Shown in pieces: positions 61,304 to 64,000 of a stretch of 64,000 bases of DNA. Position 1 is the stretch's first letter, and every line of letters begins with the position of its first letter. The DNA is taken from assembly GCA_013396635.1 (NCBI GenBank), contig WBMW01005513.1, positions 728,908 to 792,907 on the forward strand. The letters run 5' to 3'. Below the pieces are notes generated by a model that saw only the letters and a program-made list of their open reading frames with translations, was not told where the DNA came from and made no database searches. This DNA is from Penelope pileata (Eukaryota > Chordata > Aves > Galliformes > Cracidae). Position numbers and translations under genes: made by a program.

Positions 61304-64000
61304 TGTATGGGTTTTACTGAACTTGCGCTTGGTAATTTCGAAAATTACCAAGAATAAAATCTGAAGGGAATTGCGTAGTGAGCACCATAAGGCCAATACC
61401 TTTGCTGTAAGATAATGTAGTCCTGTAGGTAGTGCAGCCTGGAAAAACACAGGGCTGGGTAGTAAGCTGTGAAGAGGTTTTAGCTGTAGTACAGCTTAAC
61501 GTTGCTGAGAGTCCTTTCCTGTATGTATTAAAAGTAAAAATGATGGTGAACCTAATCTCAGACATATGTATAAGTGTTTTGAGTAGATAGTCTCTGGATT
61601 TAGAAACAAGATAAGATCTAATATGCTAAGGAGGAAGAATTTATTTAATTTTTTAAAAATTTCTAAGTAGGTTGAGTCCCTGATAATCTCAGCAGCAGAT
61701 ACCTGCAGTTAGATTGATGAGGAAGTGTCTTCTACAGGCGTCTCAATATTTTAGCTATAGATTTTTTTAAAAAATTGTGAGATGTAATACTATCTAATGA
61801 GATACAAGAGTCTGAAAACCCCCGCTCAATAAACTGATATGTTCTTCAGGAAATTGATGATATATCAAAAGCAGTTTCTCCAGATAGCAATCACTGGCAC
61901 AGCTTCCCGAAATGAATGTGAAATCCCAACGCTGAGAGATGCCTGTGTCTGCTTACAGAGGTGCTGGTTTTGTATACAGACTTCTGGGCTTATCTCGAAA
62001 GGAATTCTGACACACAACAAAACCAATGAAAATGGTTTCAGTCAGCAGTACTTTCTTGTGACCTTAAGCATTCCTTGGTTTGTGTGTGAGATTAATTCAA
62101 AGAGGATTTGATGTTTTCTTTTTCTTTAATGACCAAGCGTACTGGATAAAAGCAGGTCCTGCAGTTAAAAGATAAGATACATATTTAAACTGAAACCTAT
62201 TCTCCAATACTGGAGGAAAACTATGAATGTGTTATTCTATTAAATCTTTGTGTACAGGGCATAGAAGGCAGCATCTATCGTGGTTATTTTATTTACCTAT
62301 GTATTAATTTACTTATTTGGAATAGCGGAATGTTTTCTCTGATCTATCCTGTGGTTAATCTGCAGCTTTTTCTCTGCCCTCCCAGAACTGTGGGAAGGAA
62401 GTGGTGTCCCTTAGACAAGCTGGTATCTTGCCTTTAAGCCACTGGGTGGAGAGAGTGCCGAGATACACCCCTGGGTTTCCTTGTGTGTATGATAGGTTGT
62501 AACTGTGTCTCTTAAAAATAGGTGTTGGCAGGTTACTTCTGTTAGCCCAGAAGTCACTGTCCTAAAGGGTGCTCTTCTGTGGTGTGAGTGGAAATGCAGA
62601 GGTGTTGTGGAGGCCTAGCGTGTCCCGTTGGGTGGGATCAGACGGGGCAGAGCTGCTGAGCCTGGGAGAGCCAGCAGGAAGTGTGGAGGTTTGGGCTTTG
62701 AGAGCTGGGTGGGCTGTGCTTGGTCAGGCAGTGAATTTGTGTTTTACGCTGCTGCTGCGGTGACCTTTAGTGTGGTGAGTAGCAGAAATGGGCATTCCTT
62801 GCCTAGGCTGAGCCCCTGCTTAAATGACCAAATACATAAATGAACTGGATTTTCACCGAGTGGCTTTTTTACAAACTGGTGCAATTCCAACTTGTTCCAC
62901 TTTCCTATCTACATAATAAATAAGTGATCTTTTGTGTTCACACGCGGATGTCTGGGAGTCATCAATTATTCACCTTCATGGCTGCGTGTATGTGAGAAGG
63001 GATTTGGTTATCCCCGTTTCACAGGAGGCAGGCGGGGCACGAACTGCCTCAGAGGCTGTGTCTGTGCTGCCTTGCAGTGTTCCGCAGAATCTCTTAAAGC
63101 TCTACAAAAGCTACAAGGAAGGGAGTTTGTTGCTATGTTTTGCTGTTCTTAGAGGTTTCAAGAGCAAACTGCTGCAGTTGTCTGGCTGGAGGGAACATTG
63201 CTTTAGCTCGCTTTCTATTTAATCTTTAAGAGTCCTTATCAAAAATGGGTAGTGTTTCAAAGTCTCATACTGGTATAAGAGTTTTGTGTCCGCTGAAGGA
63301 AGCCCAAACCAGCTCTGCTGTTCCTTTGACAGCAAGGTGCGATGTGTTGTTTGTGTAGCCTTGGCAATGCCTTCCCCTCCCCAACTTCTTTGTCCCTCTT
63401 CTTCCCTTCCCCCACCTCCCCAATTATTTTCCGGAGCCCTTGGCTTGCTGCTTCTGGGGCAGCAGCAGCAGCTGCTCATGCTGTCCTGTAATTCTTCCAC
63501 CGTGGTCACAGGGGACTGGGAGGGAAAAGGCTGTCTGTCTCAGCAGCAGTCCACCAGCTGCTGCTACAATGTATAAAGTGCAAATTTGCAAAATATAGCT
63601 TTTAATTTTGCTTTGCAGTCAGAATGAAAAACTAGAACACACCAGCACTGCCATCATTGATTGATTAATAGAAATCTGTGCTCCCACTCTTTGGTTCAGA
63701 CTCAGACCAAAAGTACTGGAAGTGGCTGAAAATGAAAGGTAAGAATCCTGACAGACTTCCAAACTGATGGAGTAATTAATGATACAGTGTTGTCTGTGTA
63801 TGCTTTAGAATACACTACAGAAAAAATCTGTTGAGTTACACAACATATTCATCCACACTGGAGTATAAATTATGCTTACGGTCCTATTACTTTCTGAAGT
63901 ATGCAGATAAGCAGGGTTTCTTTGTTCAAGTGTCAGTGAATGAGGGAGTTCCACAGATTGTAGCATAAGTGGTTTTCCTGAAAATCTATATTGAAATAGA
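61304..64000. other. Single-copy DNA, no gene recognised
   Basis: Starts with the palindrome at 61328-61352. The remainder is mostly AT-rich, with moderately GC-rich parts at 62570-62800 and 63340-63560. Open frames are below 115 codons and have no domains. A pyrimidine-rich run lies at about 63368-63430. Confidence 0.5.
61328..61352. repeat. Perfect palindrome, 11-bp arms, 3-base centre
   Basis: CTTGGTAATTT (61328-61338) is exactly inverted at 61342-61352 around CGA. It lies about 25 bp past the abrupt end of the CR1 copy, so it may be linked to the event that truncated CR1, or may be a protein-binding site. The link is inference. Confidence 0.85.

Noticed and set aside
1..64000. CRISPR arrays, operons, phage or integron structures
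   Set aside because: No regularly spaced repeats and no bacterial gene organisation; the CR1 and mariner copies show this is avian nuclear DNA.

Overview
This is vertebrate nuclear DNA, almost certainly from a bird. Two copies of the avian retrotransposon CR1 are recognisable, at about 4471-4745 and 60718-61303. A short mariner-type DNA transposon at 1424-1973 resembles the galliform Galluhop family and has matching terminal inverted repeats and a TA target duplication. Together these suggest a chicken, turkey, quail or other galliform. The species is an inference; the CR1 and mariner signatures are visible in the sequence.

I found no protein-coding gene that I can name. There is no bacterial-style gene packing, no open frame with a recognisable domain, and no convincing rRNA, tRNA or microRNA gene. 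The longest open frames (up to 237 codons) lie in GC-rich patches where stops are rare, overlap on both strands, and are rich in Ala, Ser, Pro and Cys. I do not treat them as genes. The window reads as intergenic DNA or the interior of one or more long introns.

Layout: 1-1.4 kb is single-copy AT-rich DNA. The mariner copy is at 1.42-1.97 kb and the first CR1 copy at 4.47-4.75 kb. From 4.8 to 60.7 kb, single-copy sequence alternates between AT-rich stretches (for example 11.4-11.8 kb) and GC-rich patches (9.6-10.6, 14.4-14.9, 15.4-16.2, 22.8-23.4, 38.9-39.8, 41.9-42.9 and 44.3-45.1 kb), dotted with A/T, C and G runs. The second CR1 copy is at 60.7-61.3 kb and is followed directly by a perfect palindrome. 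The last 2.6 kb is single-copy.

The best hints of transcribed sequence are a small candidate exon with strong splice signals at 46926-47008 and a phase-compatible pair of open segments at 56929-57124 and 58213-58421. Another stretch, at 59617-59832, is open in two frames. None is recognised. Several AT-rich islands rich in TAAT motifs look like possible conserved non-coding regulatory elements, but that can only be tested by cross-species alignment. I did not find an evident new biological system; the most checkable oddities are the candidate exons and a set of short perfect inverted repeats.
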